Shown: one piece after another, positions 1-11,500 of the stretch
Layout: every line of letters begins with the position of its first letter
Position numbering within the stretch: position 1 is the first letter of the stretch
DNA from: Siphonodentalium dalli
Lineage: Eukaryota > Mollusca > Scaphopoda > Gadilida > Siphonodentaliidae
Assembly (NCBI GenBank): GCA_032622095.1
Contig: CP136066.1
Location: 112,431,319 to 112,495,318 of the forward strand
Direction: 5' to 3'
Length of the DNA stretch: 64,000 nt
Translations under genes and position numbers: made by a program
The notes under the pieces: model-generated
What the model saw: only the letters and a program-made list of their open reading frames with translations
Databases searched by the model: none
What the model was told of the DNA's origin: nothing

Positions 1-1445
1 CTGGGTTTTCATTGTGGACGGAGCCATCCAACGGAATAACTTGTTTACGTCAGTTCAGAAGCAAATAAAAATCCAATATTAACATATTTCAATATTTATC
101 TATTTATACATGCGCATACACCTCAAGAGGGAAGAAAGCCCCTAGCGACCGCTAATTCCCTTTTTATGACATTAGAAATGGTATAGGTATGTCAACTTTA
201 TGTCACTTTAATAACAAAAATAGTAGCGCTCCAGGATTGAGACATCAGTTCTTGGGACCGGGGTGTTGAAAATATGCATATATATGGAAAGAGGGTTTTT
301 CTTCAATTTTCGAGTCGATATAGGCCAACCATATGAGTGAAGCAAGCCCCCAGTGACCCCTAAATACCATTTTATGGTATAGATTTGTGCAGGAGATGTC
401 CCTTGACTTAAATATACTAGAGCTCCGGGGTGGAGACACTCAATCGTGGGGCAAGGATTCTGATTATATGAAAATATGGGGTGTTTTTTTACCCAATTTT
501 AAGTCAATAAAAGGTCAGCTGACCACAGTGTCCCCCGAAAACGTGGCAAGTCGATGCCGCTTTGTTGAAGAAATTAAAAAAAAATGTTGGAATTTTCTAA
601 GTCGAAAAGGGTTAATAACTCCGTAAAAATTCCGTCATCTATATACATGTTGCACATCTTCAATATATGGGCAACAATATTCTGAAGTTTAAAATCTCTG
701 GGATGAAATCTGTAGGAGATGATTACACCATGAAGGTACTCAAAAGTGTGACGGACGGACGGACGAACGGAGCCCGTTTCTATATCCCCCAAAAATATTT
801 TTTTCGGGGGACAATTAGTACACCATATCAGGGAAGCAAGCCCACAGGTACCCCTAATTCCATGTTTAGGACCATTGATATTGTATGTATCTGCAGGAGA
901 TGCCCCTTTAATCAAATACACTAGAGCTCCAGGGTGGAGAGACATTCATGGGGCAGGGATGTTGATGATATAAAAATAGGGGGTTTTACCCAATTTTATG
1001 TCAATAAGTACACCATATGAGGGAAGCAAGCCCCCAGGGACCCCTAATTTCCTTTCTATGACCATCAAAATTGTATATATCTGTGCAAGAGAAGTCCCTT
1101 TACTGGAATTTACTAGAACTCCGGGGTGAAGACACATTCATGGGGCACGGATGCTGATATGCATTTGGAAATATGTTGTGCATTCAAATTTCGAGTATAT
1201 ATATCCACTATATGCGGGAAGCAGTCCACCAATAACTCATAATTCCCTTTTTATGACCGTGGATATGTATATATCTGTGCAGGATATGTCCCGTTAATCA
1301 AATATACTAGAGATCCGGGATGGTGACACATTCATGGGACATGGAAGCTGATGACATGACAATATGTGTTTTTGGGCCAATTTCTAGTAAATAAGTACTG
1401 GTTCATCAATTATGTCAATTATGAGTGAAGCAAGACTCTGGCGAT
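1..1445 (+). repeat. Diverged ~190-bp satellite array
   Basis: Tandem copies of a unit of about 190 bp, each with a block like ctagagctccggggtggaga, then 'acattcatggggc', 'gggaagcaagcccccagg' and 'acccctaattcc'. The clearest copies lie near 230, 420, 925, 1110 and 1310. Short ORFs here are chance readings. Inverted copies occur at 51239-51640. Confidence 0.75.
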
Positions 1446-1473
1446 ACTCAATTTTTATGACACAAGTACCAAA

Positions 1474-1650
1474 ACATGCGCCATTAGTCGCACATTTCGT
1501 CGCGCGCCGAAACATATGGTAATGGCGCACTTTTTGTCACTTTCGGCGCGTGCCGAAAGCGACAAAAAGTGCGCCATTATATAGCGTATGTTTCGGCACG
1601 CCGAAACATGCGCTAATATCGCACATTTTGTCGCGATAGTATTCCATAGT
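1474..1650. repeat. Long hairpin, foldback repeat
   Basis: Inner arms 1521-1547 and 1552-1578 are 27 bp with one mismatch and a 4-bp loop (core aatggcgcactttttgtc). Outer arms with 'cgcgccgaaacatatg' extend the foldback on both sides. Much richer in CpG than its surroundings. Probably a MITE remnant. Confidence 0.7.
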
Positions 1651-1659
1651 TTCACGCAC

Positions 1660-2460
1660 CGAACAAGTACATAATATGTCTTTAATTGACGACTGTGCTT
1701 GAAAAACACATATAATTCAAGATACATAATAACTCTTATGTATACTATATATGTGATAAATAGCAAGCATTGTGTCCACCTTGTTAATCATTCTATTTTG
1801 ATTGTTTATTTATTATGTATTCTCAGCAACCTGTCCTTATATCTGGATGTTCTTGCTAATAAATTATATTCTATACAAATCATTCTTTTATTAACACGAT
1901 CATGGCCATATTTCCCCTCTCCAATTAGGCATACAGAAGTGCACGAGAGAAGTGTTAACGCTCTGTATTCATACTACATCAGGAGTAGAACACCGACGAA
2001 CGCTCTTTAATGTTTCATGCTGTTATAATTTTTTTGACTTTAATAAATCTTTTCGCAGCATATACATTCCGTATACAACATTTACTGACCGATTTAGTCC
2101 CCTGAACTGGGCCAGAAAGTGAGACAATCGAGCATTAGTATGTATAATGTGTGGCTTCAAACCACGTGGCTTTCAATTGTCAGTTCCCTTCTGTGACCTT
2201 TACTGGGAATACGTTTTATTTCTGAGGACATAATTCATTCCACCGACGATGCGCTGGCTAAAATAGATAAAGGGACGAATTACCGTGCATGTATAGGCCT
2301 ACGTGTGCACCATATAAACTCGGCGCCATCTATACCCAATCGACGGCACGCACGTGTGTGAGAAGGGTCTCACCACTGGGCAAGCAACCAAATGTTAGCA
2401 TTTACATATTTATTGTCAAGCAGTGAACCTCTTTGTATGAGTTACCACATTTATTAGCAA
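1660..2460. other. Unassigned DNA
   Basis: AT-rich sequence with no convincing gene, RNA or recognisable element. Short ORFs in it have no family signature. Confidence 0.5.
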
Positions 2461-2462
2461 AA

Positions 2463-2522
2463 CGAGAGGCCGATCACGATCGGCAGATGTTTAACGCATA
2501 CCTTGGCGATAGTGATTAGCTA
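2463..2522 (+). repeat. 'gagaggccgatcacgatcgg' module, copy 1
   Basis: About 60 bp beginning cgagaggccgatcacgatcg, with a perfect short dyad (gccgatc-ac-gatcggc), then 'cagatgtttaac' and 'gcgatagtgattagctat'. Further copies lie at 33196 and 52222, so this is a dispersed repeat. Confidence 0.65.
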
Positions 2523-2529
2523 TTATCAA

Positions 2530-4460
2530 AAATCTTGACATCAACCTTTTCATGAGTGCAAGACTTTCAACAATTCATAGCTTACTGTTAATTAATAGTT
2601 CCCAAGTAGTGTCAGACTTATTGGGCAACACAATAGGTACATGGATATTGAATTCGATTTCAACCTTAGGTCACCCCAACACAGATACATGTATGTGTTA
2701 TAGAGTGATAAAGCTAATTAAGCCCAACCATAGTTAGACGGACGTACCATAGCTGTTAAAGATATAATAGTTATGAAATTAAGTAACTAACATCATAACA
2801 GCTCTATTTATTTACTTCTTACATTGGAACCTGAGTCATAACATATTATGTTGTTGTGTTAGCTGCATATTAAAAAGTTGGTGATTTTCGGTCCTGGTTC
2901 GTCCTATGCGGTTCTGGTTCGTTCCTTATTTCGTATGAATAATTCGCTGAAAACTTTTTCAAAATGACAGACAGGACAGTGGTGAGTATTGCATGGCTGT
3001 TTTCCATCTGAAAGTCTTCATGGAACCATAATATTCACTGACACGAGTTTAGAAGTTTATTTACATAATTTTATCAGATACAATCCATTATTTGCACGCA
3101 GTGCAAATCCCATATGTTTATGATGGCGAAAAAGGAGCTATTCTATCACATAGTGTTGTTTGAGGTCCGAGTTGGGGACATAACATTTTACAGTCATAAT
3201 TATCCACGTGAACAGGAAAAACTATTCTTGAACACTTTTAACACTCATTGGTTCCCATTCGTTGCGATTGTCATGTTCTTATTATGCCCTCTGGGTGTAT
3301 TCTGTGAAAGCGTTTTTGGTATGTGCTAGGACAAAGGAGCTATGGGCAAATATGATTAGTAATGTACTTGGGAATTTTCGTACTTGAACCAAGCAACTTG
3401 GATAAACTCATATCAAGTGACAGTGTAAGGGTGCCAATGAGATATGGTGATAGTCTCATAGTGATATAAATAATTTGTATGCCCTCCCACAAATTCACTG
3501 TATCATCAATTTCATTATCACTTGACATACAAAGAGCCACCATCTGTTGTTTTGGGTTAGTGATTTTCACATTAGACTGGATACCATAAGATCTGGAGCC
3601 TCTCATGGTATTCAAGTGTGGTATAATTTCAAACTCAAACCAACATGAGCACGGCTCTATATTTATAACATGTAAACTTATGAAATTTGCTGTTATGAAG
3701 CGATTAGCAATGTAATTATGTCATGTGATCCAGGATCGCCCCAGAGAAAACTGTCAAAAAATATTACATAAGCTGCAACTATTACTAATGCAATAATGGG
3801 CATGTATTAAATTTTCAACTAAAATTTTGGTAACATTAAATTTGTTTATTATCCAGTTTTGAAGAAAAAAAAACTAGTCACCAAAAAATATAGTCACGAC
3901 AGTGCTACCCCTGCCCAGAAAACAAATTCAACAGCCTCACATCTGACTATTCCTGTAGAAAGAAGTAGATGAAATAAAAATTATGGACTATTGTTATGAC
4001 AGATTTATTTTATTTCAGCACTATGGTATGGAATGAAGCTATGATATGACAGAGAAATGGTATACAATTACAATTTGAGACAAATATACTTGTATACAAT
4101 TACAAGTTTGGACAAATACATACAGATTCAACCCTTTTCCAGCCACATCTACATCTCACAGAACGGAACTCAAGACCAAAATTTGAAGCAAACATTTTAA
4201 TTTGCATGAAAATCATAATTTTACTTGAAGCAACGGGATATGTATAATTTCCACACCACACGACGTACAACTTCAAAATGAAACTCATGAAAGCTTCAAG
4301 CATGAAGAGAAATGAAAATACAATAACACACAAATTCAGTTATGTGTCTATCAATGAATTTATTCTGGTGATCGAGGGTTAATCATGCAATTCTTAATGG
4401 CACCAAGGCCTTCACATGTAAAAAATCATGAACATCTGTAAAACAGCTATCATCAACAAG
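2530..4460. other. Unassigned DNA
   Basis: No recognisable gene. An ATG followed by six codons and a GTGAGT donor-like site at about 2964-2990 is the only first-exon-like signal and has no identifiable partner exon. The remaining ORFs are short and featureless. Confidence 0.45.
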
Positions 4461-4464
4461 TATG

Positions 4465-5545
4465 TATAATGAAAGTGTGAATGACACTGTAGCTCAACTT
4501 AGCAAGGGATAATGTAATACATTGCAGTCAATGGAGCGATAAGGAATGCATAAAGTTGAAATGTTTAAGCAATAGCAGAAGTCAACATGAAGAGAAATAT
4601 GAAGCTTGAGATCAATTGGATGAAAAATACTGGCTGTAGGGTGTGCTGAAGTATTTAGTATTACAAAGGGTACAATCAAAGATGGCTGCCGCCTGTCCTG
4701 TTTTTCATCGAAAACTTTTCAAATTCGATAGCTCCCATCCAGAAGTTATCCTAAACATGCCTGTAAATTTTCAAAACATTTCTCCAATAAATGTGGGCTG
4801 CATGATGTGCCGATATATCAAATATGAAATCCAAGATGACTACTGGAGGCCATGTTTTTAATGAATATGAGAAATAATTAACGGCTCCAATCCAGAGTTT
4901 CGAGATCACATCAAAGATCCATATGAAGATTGGTTATGATTGGATGAGGGATGTGGGTCAGTAGGGTGTGTCAAATGATTTAATCATGCAAAGGTAAAAT
5001 CCAAGATGGCTGCTGGTGGCCATGTTTTCGTCGAAAATCATTCAATTTCAATAGCTCCCATCTAGAGGTGATCCTAAACATTCCAGTAAAGTATCAAAAC
5101 TTTTCTCCAATAAACGATGGATTCAAATTTGAAAAATACAAAATGGCTGCTGGTGGCCATGTTTTTCAATGAATTTTGGTGAAAATTGATGGCTTCCATC
5201 TAGAGGTCACCCCAAAGATCTGTATGAAGTCTGGAGACGATTGACTGAGGAATGTGGCCTGCAGGGTATGCCGAAGGATCTGGTCATGCAAAAAGTTAAA
5301 TCCATGGCGGCCATGTTTTTCCAACAACAAAATTTGATGGATCCCATCTAGAGGTCACCCCGAAGATCTAAATGAAGTTTGGTGATGATCGGATGAGTGA
5401 TGTGGTCTGTATGGTGTGCCAAAGGATTTAGTCATGCAAAGAGTAAAATCCAAGATGGCTGCCAGCATCATGTTTTTCATAAACAAAATTTCAAATTCGA
5501 TATTTCCCATCCAGAGGTGATCCTAAACATGGCTGTATAGTTGGG
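4465..5545 (+). repeat. 'gatggctgc' repeat array, diverged
   Basis: Starts with 'aatgaaagtgtgaatgacac' and 'tgtagctcaactt', the same leader as at 24537. It continues as diverged ~150-bp units containing 'aatccaagatggctgc', 'ggccatgtttttc' and 'gctcccatctagaggt'. Related to the arrays at 24.9-25.9 and 28.7-30.5 kb. Confidence 0.7.
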
Positions 5546-7680
5546 CGGATTTGTGTAAAATCGTTTGGCCCAGACGTTCCTGGTTGGGTCTTTTGAAAAT
5601 ATTTTCGGTAGGCAACTAGATCGGACCATTTCAGCCTACTTTTCACAGAAACATGTATACAGGACCAGAGAATGTGGGTAGATCACAGGTATTTCCGTCT
5701 CAAAATTCCACGCTAGTGACAGAAGTATTATCCGACAAATTTTAGGCAACTAAGGTACTGGTTGGTTGCTATGGCAACAGAATTATAATATACACAATCA
5801 CGTGACTAATTTGTAGCTGAATGGTACGCGAGTATTCGAAGAGATAGACTTCAACTCAATTGGTATTTAGAACTAAATCATGGTTACACTTATGCGATTG
5901 TAGTCATATTAAATATTGTTTGACCTTATACTGCTATAATAACGGAAACCATATGAAATTGGGATTACTTAATACACCCAAATTACTCTCAAAAAAGTTG
6001 ACATTTCTAGAAATAAGTTTTCCACCCATGTCTTTATCAACTTTGTGCTGGTTAATATAACCATCTGACATCAAATAAGTTATGTGATATCTCAAACCTG
6101 TCTAATAGTGTGTACGTTGACATTTCTCATAAGGGATGGATGCCAATATGATCGCAAAATTATTCAAGATGGCTTCCAAAATGGCAAACAAATTTGTTTT
6201 TTTAAAAAGTTGATTTGTCACATATATCCCGAACATTATTCTCTGCTGTTCTAAAAAAAGGTAGCTCACTTGGTTATTATCCAAGTTACATTATCAATTG
6301 ACAACTAAATGTTCTATTCAGGTTGTCCCTGTACCTTCTTGGGATGACAAATTCATTTTAAAGATGCATTATGGAATTCTGCCTAAACGTCTTTTGGGAT
6401 TCTGGTCATATTTCTGAACGGCAATGTGCATCGGAAGAGACTGGGACCACATGAATGGCATATTTCATTGCTCCAATGAGCACTTAAATGAACAGTACAA
6501 AATAAAGCCACAATTATCAGTCAGTTCCATACAGCAGAAACTGATCTAGAGGTTATTAAAAACATAAAAATTTTCCACTTCCAGCTTCCATTTTCACGAC
6601 CATCTTGGACCCCATCTTGTCTGGTGTCTACATGGCCACTTTTGTTCATGTTAACATTGACTCAAAGTTGAGGGGCACCATAAGGAAGAAAATGAGTCAG
6701 CTGAAGTTAAATCTTGGAGTGACTGGGTACCCTATCAGCTCCTGGACTAGTGTACGTGTTGGCAGAATTAATTGGGGAACTCTTGTTCCCATGGCAACTA
6801 GGACATAAGTGTGGGTATGGTGAAACCTGCTTTGAGGATATATATATAATATTTCAGAGCTGCAAAGGTAATCATAAGCATGAATTCCCATTCTCATCAT
6901 GTGCACCACAGCTACTACCTGAACTTCAATTTGTCAACAACCGGCAATTTCGAATTTGCCAATTCTCACCAACCAGTGTTCATATACAACTTCGTTTTTT
7001 GTGGTCAATCAATAACTAAATCCAAAAAATCTGTTATATTGTCTTTATGGATTACTGATGATGATATTATCTTCAATTGAAACTTATCACATGAATTTGT
7101 TCTGACAGGTACAAACTATGTCCAAATTGAAATTTTTTTACTCAGTTTTTGAAGAAAATTCATTCGTTTCCATGGCAAGAAGCAATATTTTTGTGACCTG
7201 GGCCCAAATTTTACAGTCTTTTATATATATTGGCCTTTTATCTATTGGACAAAGCAATGACTAAATCATTATGGCTGTTACTATTTACATAGTTGGCCGT
7301 CAAAATAAACTGCCCTATACCGTAAACTATACAGGGGTTGGTTGCAATGGCAACTGCTTAATCACCCTAACTGACCTCGGATTTTTGTGCCTACCGATTT
7401 TTTTTAACTGAGACATACCAAAGATTAAGTGTGCGAAATTTCGTAATTTATTCACAAAGTGTAAGGATTCGCCTATTTTCTGGCACATATCCGTTCCACT
7501 AGTAAATTTTCAAAAGATTTCTCCAATAAATGTGGCTGCAGGGTTTACCAATGGATTCAAATCCAAGATGGCTGCTGGTGGCCATGTTTTTTTTAACAAT
7601 TTCGGAAAAAATTGATGTCTCCTATCTAGAGGTCACCCTGAAAATCCATGTGAATTTTGGTGACGATTGATGAGGGATGT
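5546..7680. other. Unassigned DNA with low-grade repeats
   Basis: Contains scattered repeat pieces, including two related 'gcctaccgattttt / tcggtaggca' segments and short 'ttgctatggcaac' X-box-like palindromes at about 5768 and 7333, plus another diverged 'gatggctgc' unit near 7560. No supported gene. Confidence 0.45.
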
Positions 7681-7684
7681 GGCA

Positions 7685-7962
7685 GGTATAAAATAATCAA
7701 TATAAATGGAAGACCAGAAACTCTTCTATCAATTAATATTGATTTTATTTCCAATTTTCTGGCATAATACACATACAATCAATTTGGGACATTTTACAGC
7801 TCGTGTTCTTTTGAAGCGTAGCATATGGGATAAAAGTAATAAGGAAAAATTGTCCCAATTGATTATCACATTATATAAGAAAATATTGATATAAAATCAA
7901 CATTAATTGATAGAAGCATTTTGGGACAGGTATCATCGACTCAAAATCTATTATTTTATACC
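7685..7962. mobile_element. Foldback MITE, 'ggtataaaataat' termini
   Basis: Left end ggtataaaataatcaatata mirrors the right end (…ttattttatacc) and inner blocks such as 'cttctatcaattaatattga' are also mirrored, giving a ~278-bp imperfect palindrome. A related single arm is at 12120-12200. No coding content. Confidence 0.6.
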
Positions 7963-8415
7963 CCGGAAACACTATATAATACATATTTAGGAAGGATAGA
8001 TCATCTCTAAGCATAAGTAAATAAGTGAAAAACAGACTTAAAGATTTCAATTACCTGCATGATTATGGATGTTGTTGACATATTGGTTTTAACATGCAAA
8101 ATATCATTATCAGAGAATTATATATAATCAAAGGAAATCTATTTTTACAAGTACTTGTTGATGACAGTTGCATTACAGACGTTCACAGACTTTTAACATC
8201 TACACACTGCGAAGGCCTTGGGTCCATTTAAATATATGTTCCCAGCCAAAGTTACAATATAAGTTAACAACGTATCTGATATAATACAGTGCCATACAGA
8301 GAAAAATATTATATTGATGGCCTTCAATATTTGAGCAAATATATCAAAACCAATATTCTGTTTACTGCCACCAAGCGATATCTGGATGATATATTATAAA
8401 CAAGTTGAATGCCAT

Positions 8416-8549
8416 TCAGAAATACTGTTTGTCTGCCTCCCACAATTGAGTGACGATGTCATCAATTCCTGCATCTGAGAAACGGTCTCTAAATGATTCA
8501 ATGAGACCTGCTGATGTTGCTTCATAATTCTTCAGTATCACTTTGCCAT
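8416..8549 (-). CDS. DPP3: DPP3 coding exon 18 (terminal)
   Basis: Encodes residues 685-728 ([20 protein letters not shown] ... [13 protein letters not shown]) and the TGA at 8416-8418. The human C-terminus has YEASAAGLIRSFSERF in the same place. Acceptor ctttcag. Inverted units of a 22-bp minisatellite start about 20 nt upstream of this acceptor, so the branch point probably lies in repeat sequence. No clear polyadenylation signal is close downstream; an AATAAA lies at 7744-7749 but falls inside a MITE. Confidence 0.95.
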
Positions 8550-11500
8550 CTGAAAGAAAACATTTTGAAGATTACCATGCTGTTCTCACCTGATAAAAAT
8601 AATGCTCTCACCTGATTACCATGCTGCTCTCAACTGATAACCATGATGCTCATTGTAATCATGTGAGAGCAGCATTGTAATCATGTGAGAGCAGCATTGT
8701 AATCATGTGAGAGCAGCATTGTAATCATGTGAGAGCAGCATTGTAATCATGCGAGAGCAGCATTGTAATCATGCAGGCCTGGCCTTTTAAGGCGGGCGAT
8801 CGCCCTCGCCCGCCTCCGCCCGCCTGAAATTAAAATAAGGAGGGCGCCTATCGCCCTCCTCGCGTAAGTATGCCCGGGCGATCTGAGTAGCAACGTTATT
8901 TGCCGACATACAAGCACGTGGTACAACTGTCATCTCGTTTTTGTATACACAGTTGTCTCGCATTATAAGCGCACACGCTTAATTGCATTGCATCATTCGG
9001 AACACCGCGCCCTTGACAGTGTAAGTTGTTTACGTCGGAAACTGGCGAGGTGTGCCGATCGACATTTGCATGTGGTACAACGACTCGATTATGCACACGG
9101 AGTAGTTCCGATGAGCCAGTACCGGATGTAGAAAAAGTACGGAGTAATATGTTCCGGACGGCAAAGGATTGCCGCTAAGAGGAAACGGGTTGTACCGAGG
9201 ATTCCGATTTACATTCCGAGGAATCAACGGAAAGTACCGAGGATACCGAGGGTTCCGATTGGGGTTAGCCGATTTTGACAAACAAAAATTATGCACAAAA
9301 CTCACAATTTAATTATTTTAGGCATTTGGGTAAATCACCAATCGAAGTTTGCATAATTTGAGTAAACTCTTTCTGGGACCAGGGATTTTGAACTTGTGGT
9401 ATATTTTCAGAATTCTATATCAAAGTATTTCTTGTTATCGGTACCTACATGACCAGGTGTGAAAGAGGGAGTGGAATGACAATACACGGAACAAATATTT
9501 TTTTTTACATTTATTAGATTTTATAGAGTGTTTGAATGTAGTTCCCCACACGAAAATTAACAAAGAGTCTTAGTGACATAGCATAGTTCATTTGCCGACG
9601 GCGGCTTACTGCCAAATTTTCTAGTATGTCTTCTGTTCAAATGTATTCAAAGTTAACAAATTGTTGAGGAAAAAACTACATTTTTTCCCTCAAGAAACAC
9701 TGAACAAAATCCACAAATATATGCCAGAATCGCTCTCAGGGACACTACATATTAAAAATTTCCCGGGGGAGGACCCCACGGACCCCCCTAATCATGAGTG
9801 GGGGACACCCCCTCTCAAACTCACCCCCGCTCGCCTCTGATGATGCTTCGCATCATATGGTCAGATAAAATAGCCCTCCTGGGATAAATTAAGGAGGGCG
9901 ATCATTGCCCTCCTTCCAATTTCAAAGGGCCAGGCCTGATCATGTGAGAGCAGCATTGTAATCATGTGAGAGCAGCATTGTAATCATGTGAGAGCAGCAT
10001 TGTAATCATGTGAGAGCAGCATTGTAATCATGTGAGAGCAGCATTGTAATCATGTGAGAGCAGCATTGTAATCATGTGAGAGCAGCATTGTAATCATGTG
10101 AGAGCAGCATTGTAATCATGCGAGAGCAGCATTGTAATCATGCGAGAGCAGCATTGTAATCATGCGAGAGCAGCATTGTAATCATGCGAGAGCAGCATTG
10201 TAATCATGTGAGAGCAGCATTGTAATCATGTGAGAGCAGCATTGTAATCATGTGAGAGCAGCATTGTAATCATGTGAGAGCAGCATTGTATTGTGGGATA
10301 TGCAGTCAAGAATAAGGTACATTGTGGGGTGATATACAATAGTGTATAGTGGGGTTTAAAAGCATCCTGTGGTATCTGTCACATTCTTCCAATAAAGTAC
10401 ACTCCATGCTCTTCTAGAGTTACGGTATAGTTAAATCATCATTCTCAACTACAAAATTATAAAAATATTTTAAATACTCACTTTCAACGTAGGTGTGATG
10501 TTGGACAAACATTTTGCGTGGAACTTTTCTTTCCAACACTATTTTTCTCATACTCAGGAAATGTGGTTCTGAGCAGTCAGCGACGTCGGAGTAAAAGTCA
10601 AACATCTTCTTCCCACCATCAAAGTCTCCCGTTGATTTATAAATCTGCAAAGAAATTAACCTGTTCACTGCTAATTTACATCAGGGTGCTAAGCGCTGAG
10701 TCATTGATCTTTTGGCTACATATTTCAATGGTAATTTAATTTTATCTGACAATTAGCTTCTTTTTCTTCAAATACATTAGGCATTTCAAACAAAATTAGG
10801 CAGTCTCCTATTCCGTATCCAGGATGGCAACAAGCATATCCAGGATGGCAACAAGTCCTATTGTGGATGGCAACAGTGAATGCAAGTGAGTTGTGAAGAA
10901 ACTCGCTTCGTTTCTAAAAACATTGATATATATGGGCAATCCGACATATACATATATGTCATTTCAAATAAAACGGACCTGTATTAACACAGTGAATCAT
11001 TGATGATGTAATACTTTGCAGTAGCGCATAATGATGTCAACTGTGTAGTGTGATATTTCACATGCGAAATAGTACCTCTGCCAAAGTACCTTTTATTCGA
11101 TATTCTGTTGAATGAATTGTAAGATAAACACCTTAAAAAGTAAGTTCCCCCTTCATACAGTCCCTATAACTCCTATATTTTTCATCCGATTACATAATCA
11201 CAGCTAATTAACGGATGTGGATTGGGTTACATTTAGCACACATTGTGTAAAAATCTATGTCGAGACCAGGCATCAACTCAAGACACCCGCTGACTTTAGA
11301 ATAAAATTAATAAACTTCTGGTACAAGTACAGTAATGCTCTAATTAATCGACCTCTTAACCAAAGCAGAATTATGGGTAACTTTTCAGGATTTAGTCGGA
11401 AATATGGCTTGTTGCCATTCATCGGAAAGCTCTCGGTGAGAGCTTTCCGATGAATGGCAACAAGCCATATTTCCGACTAAATCCTGAAAAGTTACCCATA

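Noticed and set aside
2964-2990. ATG with six codons (MTDRTV) then GTGAGT, like a first coding exon
   Set aside because: No downstream exon with matching phase or recognisable protein; such strings arise by chance in this much DNA.
7744-7749. AATAAA as the DPP3 polyadenylation signal
   Set aside because: About 670 nt past the stop and within a foldback MITE; cannot be favoured without transcript data.
8896-9305. ORF with repeated NPRY/NPRN residues
   Set aside because: Produced by repeated 'accgaggattccgatt' DNA inside a hAT-like insertion; not a protein family.
8570-10290. CRISPR-like array (regular short repeats)
   Set aside because: Units are 22-bp head-to-tail with no spacers, and the DNA is clearly from an animal.
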